A stretch of DNA of 64,000 nucleotides, taken from Aralia elata. Its lineage: Eukaryota; Streptophyta; Magnoliopsida; Apiales; Araliaceae. Positions 21,328 through 33,600 of the stretch are shown here, piece after piece (within the stretch, counting starts at the first letter, position 1; each line of letters starts with the position of its first letter). The stretch spans positions 186,001-250,000 of the forward strand of contig JAVJAP010000126.1 of assembly GCA_034770075.1 (NCBI GenBank), read 5' to 3'. The notes beneath the pieces are model-generated. The model made no database searches. It saw only the letters and a list, made by a program, of their open reading frames with translations, and had not been told where the DNA came from. The translations under genes were made by a program, and so were the position numbers.

Positions 21328-23106
21328 TCAATCCATGGCCAGGTCAACTGAGGATTTTTGGCGATCAAATTCGCCTCCCCAATAGTGCTTCAATCTTTGG
21401 CCATTAACCTTGAATGGTTGCTCACTGTCCTTTCCAACAATCTCGATGGCTCCATATGGAAACACCGCAGTGATGGTAAAGGGACCCGACCATCGGGATT
21501 TGACCTTTCCCGGGAATAACTTGAGCCTGGAGTTGAATAGTAAGACCGCTTGGCCAGGTTCAAATTTTCTCTCGATGATTTTTCGGTCGTGCCATCTCTT
21601 TACCTTCTCTTTGTAGAGTTTAGAATTCTCATAGGCCTGCAATCGGAACTCGTCGAGTTCATTTAGCTGTAGAAGTCTCCTTTCTCCTGCTGCAGATAGG
21701 TCGAAATTCAACTTTTTGATAGCCCAGTAAGCTTTGTGCTATAATTCGACCGGTAGATGACAAGCCTCTCCATAAACTATGTGGTAAGGAGACATACCGA
21801 GAGGTGCTTTATATGCAGTTCTGTAAGCCCACAAGGCTTCATCTAGCTTTAGAGACCAATCTTTTCTAGTAGGATTAACAATCTTTTCCAGAATTCTTTT
21901 TACCTCTCGGTTGGATACTTCGGCTTGACCATTTGTCTGTGGATGGTAGGCAGTGGCAATTTTGTGTCTTACTCCATATTTGGCCAAGAGAGCTGTGATC
22001 TGTTTGTTGCAAAAATGGCTCCCCTCATCACTGATGATCGCCCGAGGAGTGCCAAATCTAGTAAAAATGTTTTTTTGTAGGAACCTCAAAACCACCTTAG
22101 CATCATTGGTTGGTAACGCCGAAGCTTCCACCCATTTGGACACGTAGTCAACCGCTAAAAGGATATAGAGATTATTGCATGAAGATGGGAATGGTCCCAT
22201 GAAGTCTATCCCCCATACGTCAAAGATCTCCACCTCCAAGATCACATTTAGTGGCATTTCATTACGGTTGGAGATGTTGCCCACCCGTTGGCATCGATCA
22301 CAATTCTTTATGAAGCGGTGGGCATCTTTGAACAAGGTGGGCCGATAAAATCCGGCCTGGAGTACCTTTGCTGCTGTTCTCTGCGTTCCACAATGGCCAC
22401 CATGCAGAGAAGAATGACATGAATGTAATATACTGGTACTCTCGACCTCGGGGATGCATCTTCGGATCACAGAATCCGGGCATTGTTTGAACAAATAAGG
22501 CTCATCCCACATGTATCTCTTTGTATCATGCAGAAATATCTTCCTCTGCTGAGAAGTTAGATCCGGTGGTAGCACATGACTCACAAGATAGTTGACAATA
22601 TCAGCGAACCATGGGATATCAAATGTGACTGCAAATAGCTGCTCATCAGGGAAGCACTCGTTTATTTCAACCTTCTCTTTGCTCTCCAAATCTGGATTGT
22701 CCAATCTGGAAAGATGATCGGCTACCAGATTTTCCGTGCCTTTCTTGTCCTTAATTTCCAAATCAAATTCTTGGAGCAAAAGGATCCATCTGATTAATCT
22801 TGGCTTAGCATCTTTCTTTGAGATCAAATACCGAATTGCTGCATGATCAGTGTACACCACTACCTTTGTTCCAATGAGATAGGATCGGAACTTGTCGAAT
22901 GCATAGACAACCGCGAGTAGTTCCTTCTCGGTGGTGGTGTAATTCATTTGGGCCTCCGAAAGTGTTTTGCTGGCATAGTAGACTGCATGTAGAACCTTGT
23001 CTCTGCGCTGTCCCAATACCACGCCCACAACGTAGTCACTAGCATCACACATAAGCTCAAATGGAAGAGACCAATCCGGTGCCACTATCACAGGTGCTGT
23101 TGTCAA
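21328..23106 (-). pseudogene. RNase H and integrase of element 2
   Basis: The frame from 23106 carries RNase H (catalytic acids visible as D21, E60, D87; residue 1 = 23106) and then integrase: zinc-binding H231, H238, C269 and C272, and the D,D-35-E core as D301 (GIDFMGP), D360 (ISDEGSHF) and E396 (GQAEVSNRE). An in-frame TAG at 21739-21741 interrupts it. The same frame continues through the C-terminal domain (KLFPGKVKSRWSGPF) to a natural stop at 21328. No chromodomain is seen, as expected for Athila. All catalytic residues are intact; only the stop inactivates it. A TAG at 23110-23112 separates it from RT. Confidence 0.9.
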
Positions 23107-23109
23107 TTT

Positions 23110-24441
23110 CTATTTTAACAACTCGAAGGCTGCTAAGCAATTATCATCAAATAGAAATGGGACATCCTTTTCCAACAGGTTGCACAGGGGTTTTGTGATT
23201 TTGGAGAAGTCTTTGATAAATCTCCGATAGAATCCAGCATGGCCCAAAAAACTCCGAACTCCCTTTACAGAAGTCGGTGGAGGCAATTTCTCGATAGTTT
23301 CCAACTTTGCTTTGTCCACCTCCAAACCTTTGGCTGAGACTTTGTGACCCAAAATTATTCCTTCATGAACCATGAAATGACATTTCTCCCAATTAAGCAC
23401 AAGATTTGTTTCCACGCATCTCTTCAATACCATGACTAAATTCTCAAGACAGCTGTCAAAGGAATTTCCAAACACTGAGAAGTCATCCATGAAGACCTCC
23501 ATGTTGATTTCCACCATGTCAGAAAATATTGCCATCATGCATCGCTGAAATGTGGCAGGAGCATTACATAGACCAAAAGACATTCGCCTGAAAGTAAAAG
23601 TTCCATAAGGGCAAGTAAAAGTGGTCTTTTCTTGATCCTCAAGAGCGATGGCAATTTGATTATATCCAGAATATCCGTCAAGCAAACAGTAGTACTCATG
23701 CCCTGCAAGTCTGTCCAACATTTGATCAATGAATGGGAGTGGGAAGTGATCTTTCCTTGTGGCTTTGTTGAGCTTTCGATAATCCATGCAAACTCTCCAC
23801 CCCGTGACTGTTCGGGTTGGTATTAGCTCGTTGTTCTCATTTTTTACCACAGTTATTCCTCCCTTCTTTGGTACACACTGCACTGGGCTCACCCATGGAT
23901 TGTCAGAAATGGGCTAAATGATCCTGGCGTCTAGCCATTTCAGAATTTCTGTTTTAACCACCTCCTTCATGATGGGATTCAGCCTTCTTTGATGCTCTAT
24001 GGTAGGCTTGCTGTCATCTTCCATCAGGATTTTGTGCATGCAAAATGAGGGGCTGATTCCCTTTATGTCTGCAATGGTCCATCCAATAGCCCCTTGGAAT
24101 TCTCTGAGGATTCTTATCAATTTGTCTTCCTGCAAGGATGTTAGTGCAGAGGAAATAATGACAGGTAATGTATCTGAAATGCCTAGGAATGCATACCTGA
24201 GATGACTAGGCAGGGGTTTGAGATCAAGTTTAGGAGGTACCTCACTGGATGGTTTTAATTGAAATGAGGCATCGTTTGAGCTTTTCAAGGGCTCAATAGG
24301 TACCTTGAATCTTGCCATCCTGGGTATTGCATCTAGAAAATGAACATACTCACAGTTCTCGGGTTCGTCCAAGTCGATGTCCCCTGTTAGTGTTTGCTCA
24401 AGCAAGTCCCTATGTGTGGCCTTAATGAATTCCTCGGTCAC
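23110..24441 (-). pseudogene. reverse transcriptase of element 2
   Basis: The frame from 24441 covers the protease-RT connection (GWTIADIKGISPSFCMHKIL) to a TAG at 23914-23916. It continues in the same frame from 23892 through the RT core: DYRKLNKATRKDHFPLPFID, the LLDGYSGYNQIAI block with its catalytic Asp, SFGLCNAPATFQRCM, and FMDDFSVFG at about 23482-23493, where the usual YxDD is FMDD. It ends at a TAG at 23110-23112. Two nonsense changes therefore break an otherwise well-kept domain. A one-base frameshift near 24460 separates it from the protease frame. Confidence 0.92.
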
Positions 24442-24457
24442 TGCTTCTTCAATGATG

Positions 24458-25138
24458 TCAACTCAGAAAACACTCTTCCTCTTCAGTTGGAAATTTCATA
24501 GCCTTGAAGACATTAAAAGTAACTTCTTGGTCCTGAACCCTCATTGTCAATTCTCCTTTTTGCACATCAATGAGAGTTCTCCCGGTAGCTAGAAATGGCC
24601 TCCCAAGTATGATGGGGATGTCCTTGTCCTCCTCAAAGTCTAAGATTATGAAATCAGCTGGGAAAATGAACTTATCAACCTTAACCAGGACATCTTCCAC
24701 AATACCTCTCGGATAAGTGACCGAATGATCTGCTAGCTGAAGAGAGACATTAGTTGGCTTGGGAGCTGGCAATCCCAACTGAGTAAAGACGGACAATGGC
24801 ATGAGATTAATGCTTGCACCAAGATCACACAAACATTTCTTGAATGATAAGTCTCCAATGGTGCACGGAATGGTGAAACTGCCCGGATCCTTTAATTTTG
24901 GAGGTAGCTTCCTTTGTAAAACTGCACTGCATTCCTCTGTTAAGGCTACAATTTTAAAATCTTGCAGTTTCTTCTTTCTTGACAGAATACTCTTCATGAA
25001 CTTGGCATAGCTTGGCATTTGTTCTAAAGCTTCTGCAAATGGTATATTGATTTGAAGCTTCGTGAAAACCTCAAGAAACTTAGAAAATTGCTTGTCCATT
25101 CTCTGCTTTTGCTGCCTTTGAGGGTATGGAACTGGTGG
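24458..25138 (-). pseudogene. aspartic protease of element 2
   Basis: The frame runs in from the linker through MDKQFSKFLEVF (25099) and the Athila pre-protease segment (FAEALEQMPSYAKFM) to the retropepsin domain. The active-site motif is DLGASINLM at about 24812-24826. The flap and the IILGRPFLA segment follow near 24600-24630, with a conserved MRVQDQEVTFNVF tail. A TAA at 25139-25141 lies just upstream. At the C-terminal end the register is lost near 24460 by what looks like one extra base. The protease domain itself looks intact. Confidence 0.88.
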
Positions 25139-26714
25139 TTAGTACCTGGTGGGAGGGGCTTGAGTCTTTTCTGTGCTCTTTATGGGTGGGGGTTCAGATT
25201 TCTCAATGCTATCCTCTTTTTCAAAAAGTTCAGCAGATGCAGTTTCTGGGGAAGGGCGCAGCTGCGCCGTCTCCCTTTGCAACATGGGCGCAGCTGCGCT
25301 GCTTGGTTCCTGTGCTGATGAAGGGCGCAGCTGCGCTATCTGGCAGGGTCTGCTTCCCACTTCTGGTGGTGACAGCTTGGCATTGCTCCTTCCCATTTCT
25401 CCTTGGATTGATTTCCGTGTCGCTAGGAAGAGCTCCCTGAGGTCTGCTAGACAACAAACTGAACAATTAACTCATTTGATTTTCCAGATTCTTGAAGCCT
25501 AATGTTTGGCCTTGCTCCAATCTGTCAGTTTTGGCCATGTATTTCTCCAAATTCTCACTCATTTCAGCGACCTTCCTATCAGTGGCTGTGACTTGTTGCT
25601 GATTGTGGAACCCCGGAGGATTGAGAGGTTTTGGAGCTTGTGAATTATCTTGACGGTTGCTCCACGAGAAATTTGGGTGGTTCCTATTCCCCGGAGTGTA
25701 GTTGTTCTGATATTGATTTGCTGGCCGCTGATAGTTGCTCACAAAGTGCACAGATTCAGCGTTGATGGCACATTGATCCGAAGCGTGAGAACCTGCACAA
25801 AGCTCACAAATCATGGAAACTTGCTGACCTTTACCTTCACATATGTTGTCAAGCTTTTTGGCTATAGCTGAAATCCGGGCTTGAAGTGAAGTGGTTGTGT
25901 CAACCTCTAGTATTCCTGCCACTTTTGGTAGAGTGGATCTGGAGGATGGCCATTGATAGTTGTTTGCAGCCATAGTCTCCAAAAGTTCATAAGCTTCGTC
26001 ATAGTTTTTACCCATGAATGCCCCACCCGCAGCTGCATCAATGCCTGCGCGTGTTTGAATATTCAACCCATTGTAAAATGTGTTCAGCTGTATCCATTGA
26101 GGCAAACCGTGATGTGGGCACTTTCTCAATAGTTCCTTGTACCGCTCCCATGTCTCGTACAAGGATTCTCCATGATGTTGTTTATATGAAGAGATGTCAT
26201 TTCTCAACTTGGCAGTTTTGGCAGGTGGGAAGAACTTTGCTAAGAATTTCTGGGCCAAATCTTGCCAAGTAGTAATGGATCCGGGTGGTAGCGAGTGTAG
26301 CAAACTTTTTGCTTTGTCCCTCAATGTGAATGGGAATAATCGCAATCTCACCGCATCTTCCGAGATCCCGCTGAATTTGAATGTATCACATATCTCCAAG
26401 AAATTTATCAAGTGCTCATTTGGGTCATCAACTACCATCCCTCCGAATTGGACAGAATTTTGGATCATATGGATTGTCCCTGGTTTGATTTCAAAGGAAT
26501 TGGCTGTTATGGCTGGCCTTGTGATACTTGATTGCAGATCATTGATTCTTGGCGTAGCATAATCTCTTAGGGCTTTTTGTGCTTCTCCCGCCATAGGTTG
26601 AGGTTGTTCTAGATTTTCCAGAATATTTTCAGCACACTTCCTTGATTGTTGAACCCTTTTCTCAATGTTATCCACAAAAGGCAATAGGTCAGGATTCTTC
26701 GACCGAGTATGCAT
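25139..26714 (-). pseudogene. gag of element 2, with linker to protease
   Basis: Starts at ATG 26714 (MHTRSKNPDL). The capsid-like core occupies about residues 70-215 (ANSFEIKPGTIHMIQN, DAVRLRLFPFTLRDKAK, FLAKFFPPAKTAKLRNDIS). A zinc knuckle C303-x2-C306-x3-H310-x4-C315 is one residue shorter than the usual CCHC. A TAA at 25467-25469 interrupts it. The same frame resumes (SRPQGALPSDTEINPR), then a frameshift between about 25400 and 25370 moves it to the frame of the Ser/Pro/Glu-rich linker. The linker ends at a TAA at 25139-25141 and contains three GC palindromes translated as AQLRPS-like repeats. Confidence 0.88.
25255..25337. repeat. GC palindromes inside the gag-protease linker
   Basis: GGCGCAGCTGCGCC at 25255-25268, and GGCGCAGCTGCGCT at 25287-25300 and 25324-25337. 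Spacing is 32 and 37 bp. They are the same motif as in the LTR and upstream of the extra frame, but here inside coding sequence. Element 1's linker lacks them. Confidence 0.92.
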
Positions 26715-26840
26715 ACACTACTCAAGAGTACCTAACACAATGTAGAAGAAAATAAAACAGAATTAGGATAAGAACAGATTTGTTTAACTAAAACCAATCT
26801 AATTTAAACTGATGATGAAAGTTATAAACGCAATTGCAAA

Positions 26841-26858
26841 TCCCCGGCAACGGCGCCA
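26841..26858 (-). other. primer-binding site, tRNA-Asp type (element 2)
   Basis: TCCCCGGCAACGGCGCCA on the plus strand: 18 of 18 match to the tRNA-Asp 3' end, 6 bases from the LTR boundary at 26865. A leader of about 126 bp separates it from the gag ATG. Confidence 0.95.
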
Positions 26859-27179
26859 AAAACTTGTTGGGATATTTGTATGTATAACAAATAAAACTCA
26901 TACACGCAAGTGCATGCGATCCACAAGTAATATAAAGTAAGTAAAGTATCGATCCCACGAGGAATTGAATTGCATTTATGACTACAAACACCGATTTTGT
27001 AATTAGTTCGGTCTCTTTAAACAAGCGGTTTTATTAATGAAATAGTCTAATAATTACTAATGAAACAATTAAAACAAATTTGGTTGTAAAAATACAGATT
27101 TTATGGGCTTGGGATTATAATTTCACTTAATGCAGATTTAGATTTCCATGCTTCCTATTGTTGCTAGTTGGTTACTATA

Positions 27180-27393
27180 GAATGTTGGTCGAAAACACGA
27201 AAGTAAAATATGGCCATCTCTCGATGCACCATACCCATATCACACTAAATCCACAATTGATAGAATGAATGTGAACACCCTAGATGACTAACGCACTATA
27301 TTTCTATGTGAATTACAATCAAAAGGGTTTAAGAACAAGTTTTCCATTGGCCACATATGGTGCTTCGGTATATCTCTATCCTAAGCACGAAAC
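27180..27393 (-). other. conserved 214-bp LTR block, element 2 right copy
   Basis: Same block as 17077-17290. In this 5' LTR it would lie in the RNA leader upstream of the primer site. Confidence 0.8.
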
Positions 27394-28094
27394 ATAATTT
27401 CACGAGGAATGTAATAATTATGAACATATGCTAGCATAATGAGATCTTAATTTATACTTCCTTTCTCAATTCCATATAAATTATCACAGTAATTGGTGAT
27501 CAAGCAATTAAACATGGAGTATAGATTATGCTAGACATTCATTTCACAACCAACTAGTAAAAATAAGGAAGCACTTCAATTCTTAGTCATGCAAAAGATC
27601 CATTATAATCCCAAGAATTAAATTTAGTTCATAATAACAATACTAGAGTTCATCATGCACAATTGGTTCATCATCATAAATACAGAATAGGAGAATTAAT
27701 CAAAAATAGAAAATATTCAAGCTCCCTGTTTCCGTTCTGCAACTTCTGGTGATTTTCCAAGTGGTGTAGATAGTTGATTCCTTGCTCCCAATCTCCAAGT
27801 TAGCATCCATATAGCTCCATTCTTCAATTCCCAAATGCCAAAAATGCTCAGCTGACTATTTCTAATTTTTGAAGCTAACATGCAGTAAACTACTCTATTT
27901 TTCGTGTAGGAGGAGGGCTACCAATTGAACTCCAGAATTGCCTAATAATGCATGCATGAATTGTCTTATTTTGACTTATTATGATTCCCACTACAAAAGT
28001 TCGAACCCACTGAATCCTCAAAATCAGGCACCACCCCATTATCTGATAATGCTGCTTCGCTGGATGGAACGTGCTGCATGGCTGGCTGGCGACA

Positions 28095-28241
28095 GGCGCA
28101 GCTGCGCCGGCGCCCTTTGTAAAAGGGGCGCAGCTGCGCCGGGGGTAAGGAATGAGCAGGAGGGGCGCAGCTGCGCCGGTGCCCTTTGTAAAACGGGCGC
28201 AGCTGCGCCGGTGCCCTTTGTAAAAGGGGCGCAGCTGCGCC
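28095..28241. repeat. GC palindrome cluster, element 2 right LTR (five perfect copies)
   Basis: GGCGCAGCTGCGCC at 28095-28108, 28127-28140, 28164-28177, 28196-28209 and 28228-28241. Most are separated by a GCCCTTTGTAAAA spacer to make a 32-bp unit. It lies in U3, 270-416 bp from the LTR 5' end. Confidence 0.95.
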
Positions 28242-28511
28242 GGATGCCAGTTTGCTGCAGTGCTGCTGTTGGATAATTTCTCTTCTTTCACGTCCTGCAC
28301 AATCAACAAACAATCAAATAGCACCCATCCACAAATGCACAACATCCCGAGCCAAATGTACCAAAAACTATGCAAAAGCCGTATAATGAGAATAGTGAAT
28401 CAAAAACCGAAAGAGAGGGGAAAATGCATGAAATTACACTAGATAACTATTAGATGAGCAACAAATGGAACAAAATAGTATCCAATAAGTAGGTATGAAA
28501 CCTACTTATCA

Positions 28512-28516
28512 CAAAT
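28512..28516. repeat. target-site duplication of element 2, right copy
   Basis: CAAAT, identical to 16757-16761. The satellite monomer continues after it (CCCATAAGTTATAACG). Confidence 0.93.
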
Positions 28517-30689
28517 CCCATAAGTTATAACGTGTTCAAAATATCTAAGTGTTCTTTATACAAATTGGTCAAACGAGCAGATAACTCAGCCACCGGAATG
28601 CCGAATCGAGCCCTATTAGTTGTAATTTGTTCAAAATATCTAACAGGTATTTCGCCTATGGTTTCACATCATTTCGATGCCAGGGGCTTGTTTTGGTCTT
28701 CTTTTCCTAAATTTTTCTAAGTGTTCTTTATACAAGTTAGGCAAACGAGCAGATAACTCGGACGCCAAAACTCCGAATCGAGTCCCATAAGTTATAACGT
28801 GTTCAAAATATTTAAGATGTGCTTCGCCTATAGTATCATATCGTTTCGACGTCCGAGACCTGTTTTGGTCTACTTTTCTTAAACTTTTCTAAGTGTTCTT
28901 AATACAAATTAGGCATACGAGCGGATAACATGGCCACCAGAACTCAGAATCGAGTCCCATAAGTTGTAACGTGTTCAAAATATCTAAGAGGTGCTTCTCC
29001 TGTGGTTTCGCATCATTTTGACTCTCGGGCCCCGTTTTGGTCTACTTTTCCTAAATTTTTGTAGGTGTTCATTATACAATTTAGAATAACAAGCTGATAA
29101 CTCGGCTACAGAAACTCTGAATCGAGTCCCATAAGTAATAACGTGTTCTAAATATCTAAGAGGTGCTTCGCCTGTGGTTTCACACCGTTTCGATGCCCGG
29201 GGCCCGTTTTGGTCAACTTTTCCTAATTTTTTTTAACTATTCTTTTTACAAGTTAGACAAACGAGCGAATAACTCGGCCACTGGAACTCCAAATCGAATC
29301 CCATAAGTTATAACATGCTCAAAATATCGAAGAGGTACTTCGCCTATAGTTCATATCGTTTCGACGCCCAATACCTATTTTGGTCTACTTTTCTTAAATT
29401 TTTCTAAGTGTTGTTAATACAAATTAGGCAAACAAGAGGATAACTCGGCCACCGGAACTCCGAATCGAGTCCCATAAGTTGTAACGTGTTCAAAATATCT
29501 AAAAGGTGTTTCGCCTGTGGTTTCAACTCTCGGGCCCCGTTTTGGTCTACTTTTCCTAAATTTTTCCAATTGTTCTTTATACAAATTAGAATAACAAGCT
29601 GATAACTCGGCCACCAGAACTCTGAATCGAGTCCCGTAAGTAATAACGTGTTCAAAATATCTAAGAGGTGCTTCGGCAATGTTTTCCTGTCGTTTTGACG
29701 CCTAGAGCCCGTTTTGGTCTACTTTTCCTAAATTTTTCATAGTATTGTTTATACAAGTTAGGCAAATGAACGGAGAACTCGACCACCATAACTTCGAATC
29801 GAGTCTCATAAGTTGTAACGTGTTCAAAATATCTAAGAGGTGTTTCGCCTGTGGTTTTGCCTCATTTTGACTCTCGGGGCCCGTTTTGGTCTACTTTTCC
29901 TAAATTTTTCTAAGCGTTCTTTATACAAATTAGAATAACAAGCGGATAACTCAGCCACCGGAACTCCGAATCGAGTCCCGTAAGTAATAACGTGTTCAAA
30001 ATATCAAGGAGGTGAGTTGCCTGTGGTTTCGCGTCATTTCGACGCTTGGAGCCCATTTTGGACTACTTTTCCTAATTTTTTTGTTGTATTCTTTATATAA
30101 GTTATGCAAACGAGCGGATAACTTGGCCACCGAAACTCCAAATTGAGTACCATAAGTTCTAATGTGTTCAAAATATTTAAGAGGTGTTTCGCCTATGGTT
30201 TCGCGTCGTTTCGACGCCCGTGGCCCATTTTAGTGTACTTCTCCGAAATTTTTTTAAGTGTTCTTTATACTAATTAGGCAAACGAGCAGATAACTCGGCC
30301 ACCGGAACTCCGAATTGAGTCCCATAAGTTGTAATGTGTGCAAAATATCTAAAAGGTCCTTCACCTATGTTTCGCGTCGTTTTGACGCCGAGGGCCCGTT
30401 TTGGTCTAGTTTTCCTAAATTTTTCTAGGTGTTCCACATATAAGTTAGCCAAACGAGCAGATAACGCGGTTACCAGAACTCCAAATCGAGTCTTATAAAT
30501 TATAATGTGTTCAAAATATTTAAGAGGTGCTTTGCCTTTTGTTTCATATCGTTTCAACGCCAGGACCCGTTTTGGTCTACTTTTCCTAAATTTTTCTAAG
30601 TGTTCTTTAAACAAATTAGGCAAACGAGCGGATAACTTAGCCACCAGAACTCAGAATCGAGTCCCATAAGTTAGAACGTGTTCAAAAAA

Positions 30690-33600
30690 TCTAAGAGGAG
30701 CTTTGCCTGTGGTTTCATGTCGTTTCGACGCCCGAAGACCGTTTTAGTCTACTTCTCCTAAATTGTTCTACATATTCTTTATACAAGTTAGGCAAACGAG
30801 TGGATAACTCGGCCACCATAACTCCGAATTGAGTCTCATAAGTAGTAATGTGTTCAAAATATCTAAGAGGTGTTTCGCCTTTAGTTTCATTTCGTTTCGA
30901 CGCACGGGACCCGTTTTGGTCTACTTTTTCTAAATTTTTCTAAGTAATCTTTATACAAATTAGGCAAACGAGCGGATAACTCGGCCACCACAACTCCGAA
31001 TCAAGTCCCATAAGTTGTAACGTGTTCTAAATATCTAAAAGGTGCTTCGCCTATGGTTTCGCATCATTTCGACTCCCGGAGCTCGTTTAGGTCTACTTTT
31101 CCTAAATTTGTGTAAATGTTCTTTATACAACTTAGAATAACAAGCGGATAACTCGGCCACCAGAACTCTGAATCGAGTTTCGTAAGTTATAACGTGTTCA
31201 AAATATCAAAGAGATGCTTCGCCTGTGGTTTCACGTTGTTTCGACGCCCGGAGCCCATTTTGGTCTACTTTTCCTAAATTTTTCAAAGTATTCTTTATAT
31301 AAGTTAGGCAAACGAGCGGATAACTCGGCCATCGGAACTCCGAATCGAGTCTCATAAGTTCTAACGTGTTCAAAATATTTAAGAGGTGTTTCGCCTATGG
31401 TTTCATGTCATTTCAACGCCTGTGGCCCATTTTGGTCTACTTCTCCTAAATTTTTTTAGGTGTTCTTTATACTAGTAAGGCAAACGAGCGGATATGGAAC
31501 TCCAAATCGAGTCCCATAAGTTGTAATATGAGAAAAATATCTAAAATATGCTTCGCCTATTTTTTGCGTCATTTTGAAGCCCCAGGCCCGTTTTGGTCTA
31601 GTTTTACAAAAAATTTCTAAGTGTTCCATATACAGTTTAGGCAAACGAGCGGATAACACGACTACCAGAACTAGAAATCAAGTCTCCTAAATTCTAATGT
31701 GTTCAAAATATCTAAGAGGTGCTTCGCCTATTGTTTCATATCGTTTCGACTCCCGGGTCCCGTTTTGGTCTACTTTTCCTACAGTTTTCTAAGTGTTCTT
31801 TAAACAAATTAGACAAACGAGCGGAAAAACTTAGCCACCAGAACTCCTAATCGAGTCCCATAAGTTGTAACATGGTCAAAAAATCTAAGAGGAGCTTTGC
31901 CTATGGTTTCATGTCGTTTCGATGCTAGGGGTCCGTTTTGGTCTACCTCTCCTAAATTTTTCTACGTATTTTTTATACAAGTTAGGTAAAACGAGCGGAT
32001 AACTCTGCCACCATAACTCTGAATAGAGCCTCATAAGTTGTAATGTGTTCAAAATATCTAAGAGGTCCTTCGCCTATTATTTCATATCGTTTTGACACTC
32101 GGGACCCGTTTTGTCTACTTTTCCTAAATTTTTCTAAGTAATCTTTATACAAATTAGGCAAACAAGTGGATAACTCGGCCACCGCAACTCCGAATTGAGT
32201 CCCATAAGCTGTAACGTGTTCAAAATATCTAAGAGGTGCTTCGCTTGTGGTTTCGCATCATTTTGACTCTCGAGGCCCATTTTGGCCTACTTTTCCTAAA
32301 TTTTTCTAAGTGTTCTTTATACAAATTAGAATAACAAGCGGATAACTCGGTCACCAGAACTCTAAATCGAGTCCCTTAAGTAATAACGTGTTCAAAATAT
32401 CTAAAAGGTGCTTCGCCTGTAGATTCGCGTCGTTTCGACGCCCGGAGCCCATTTTGGTCTACTTTTCCTAAATTTTTTGTAGTATTCTTTATACAAGCTA
32501 GGCAAACGAGCGGATAACTAGCCCACCGCAACTCCGAATCAAGTCCCGTAAGTTGTAACGTGTTCGAAATATTTAATAGGTGCTTCGCCTATGGTTTCAT
32601 GTCGTTTCAACACCCGGGGCTCGTTTTGGTCTACTTCTCCTAAATGTTTCTAATTGTTTTTTATACAAATTAGGCAAACGAGCAGATAATTCGGCCATCG
32701 GAACTCCGAATCGAGTCCCATAAGTTGAAACATATTCAAAATATCTAAATGGTGTTTCACCTATGGTTTCACGTCGTTTCGACGCCCGTGGCCCGTTTTG
32801 GTTTATTTCTCCTAAATCTTTCTATGTGTTCTTTATACAAGTTAGGCAAACGAGCGGATATCTCGGCCACCGGAAGTCCGAATCGAGTCCCATAAGTTAT
32901 AACATGTTTAAAATATCTAAGAGGTCCTTTGCCTATAGTTTTATATCGTTTCGACGCCTGGGACCTATTTTGGTCTACTTCTCTTAAAATTTTCTAAGTG
33001 TTCTTTATAAAAATTAGGCAAACAAGCAATTAACTCAACCACTGGAACTCTGAATCGAGTCCCATAAGTTGTAACGTGTTCAAAATATCTAAGAGGTGTT
33101 TCGCCTACGGTTTTGCCTCGTTTTGACTCACGGGGCCAGTTTTGGTCTACTTTTCCCAAAAAATTTTAATTATTCTACATATAAATTAGAATAACAAGCG
33201 GATAACTCGGCCATCAGAACTTTGAATCGAGTCCCGTAACTAATAACGTGTTCAAAATATCTAAGAGGTGCTTTGCCTATTATTTCATATCATTTCGACG
33301 CCCAGGACCCGTTTTGGTCTACTTTTCCTAAATTTTTCTAAGTGTTCTTTAAACAAATTAGGCAAACGAGCGGATAACTCGGCCATCGGAACTCTAAATC
33401 GAGTCCCATAAGTTGTACCGTGTTCAAAAAATCTAAGAGGAGCTTTGCCTATGGTTTCATATCCTTTCGAAGGCCGGAGACCGTTTTGGCCTACTTCTCA
33501 TAAATTTTTCTACGTGTTCTTTATACAACTTAGGCAAATGAGCGGATAACTCGGCCACCATAACTCCGAATATAGCCTCATAAGTAGTAATGTGTTCAAA

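Larger units (their letters stand above)
16762..28511 (-). mobile_element. complete Athila-like Ty3/gypsy retrotransposon (element 2)
   Basis: An 11,750-bp element with two LTRs (28511-26865 and 18344-16762), TG/CA ends, a tRNA-Asp primer site, gag, protease, RT, RNase H, integrase, a further reading frame with its own TATA box, a polypurine tract, and a perfect 5-bp target duplication CAAAT. It sits inside the satellite. The LTRs look about 98% identical by eye, apart from two 32-bp repeat units, so insertion is fairly recent. Yet gag-pol carries five in-frame stops and two frameshifts, and the extra frame two stops, so it cannot act alone. Confidence 0.95.
26865..28511 (-). repeat. 5' LTR of element 2
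   Basis: 1647 bp, from TGTTGGGATATT (26865) to CTACTTATCA (28511). It differs from the left LTR by scattered substitutions (roughly 2% by eye) and by two additional 32-bp units in the palindrome cluster at 28095-28241. No strong TATA box was found. The best candidate on the minus strand is CATAATAAG near 27975-27985, about 110 bp downstream of the palindromes. Confidence 0.93.

Noticed and set aside
25126..25440. Plus-strand frames over the gag-protease linker
   Set aside because: Opposite strand of coding sequence with the GC palindromes; palindromes lengthen open frames on both strands.
28095..28241. Palindromes as transcription terminators or as a CRISPR-like array
   Set aside because: The regular 32-bp spacing looks array-like, but the spacers are near-identical, the setting is a plant LTR, and no T-tract follows. 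A tandem promoter repeat is the simpler reading.
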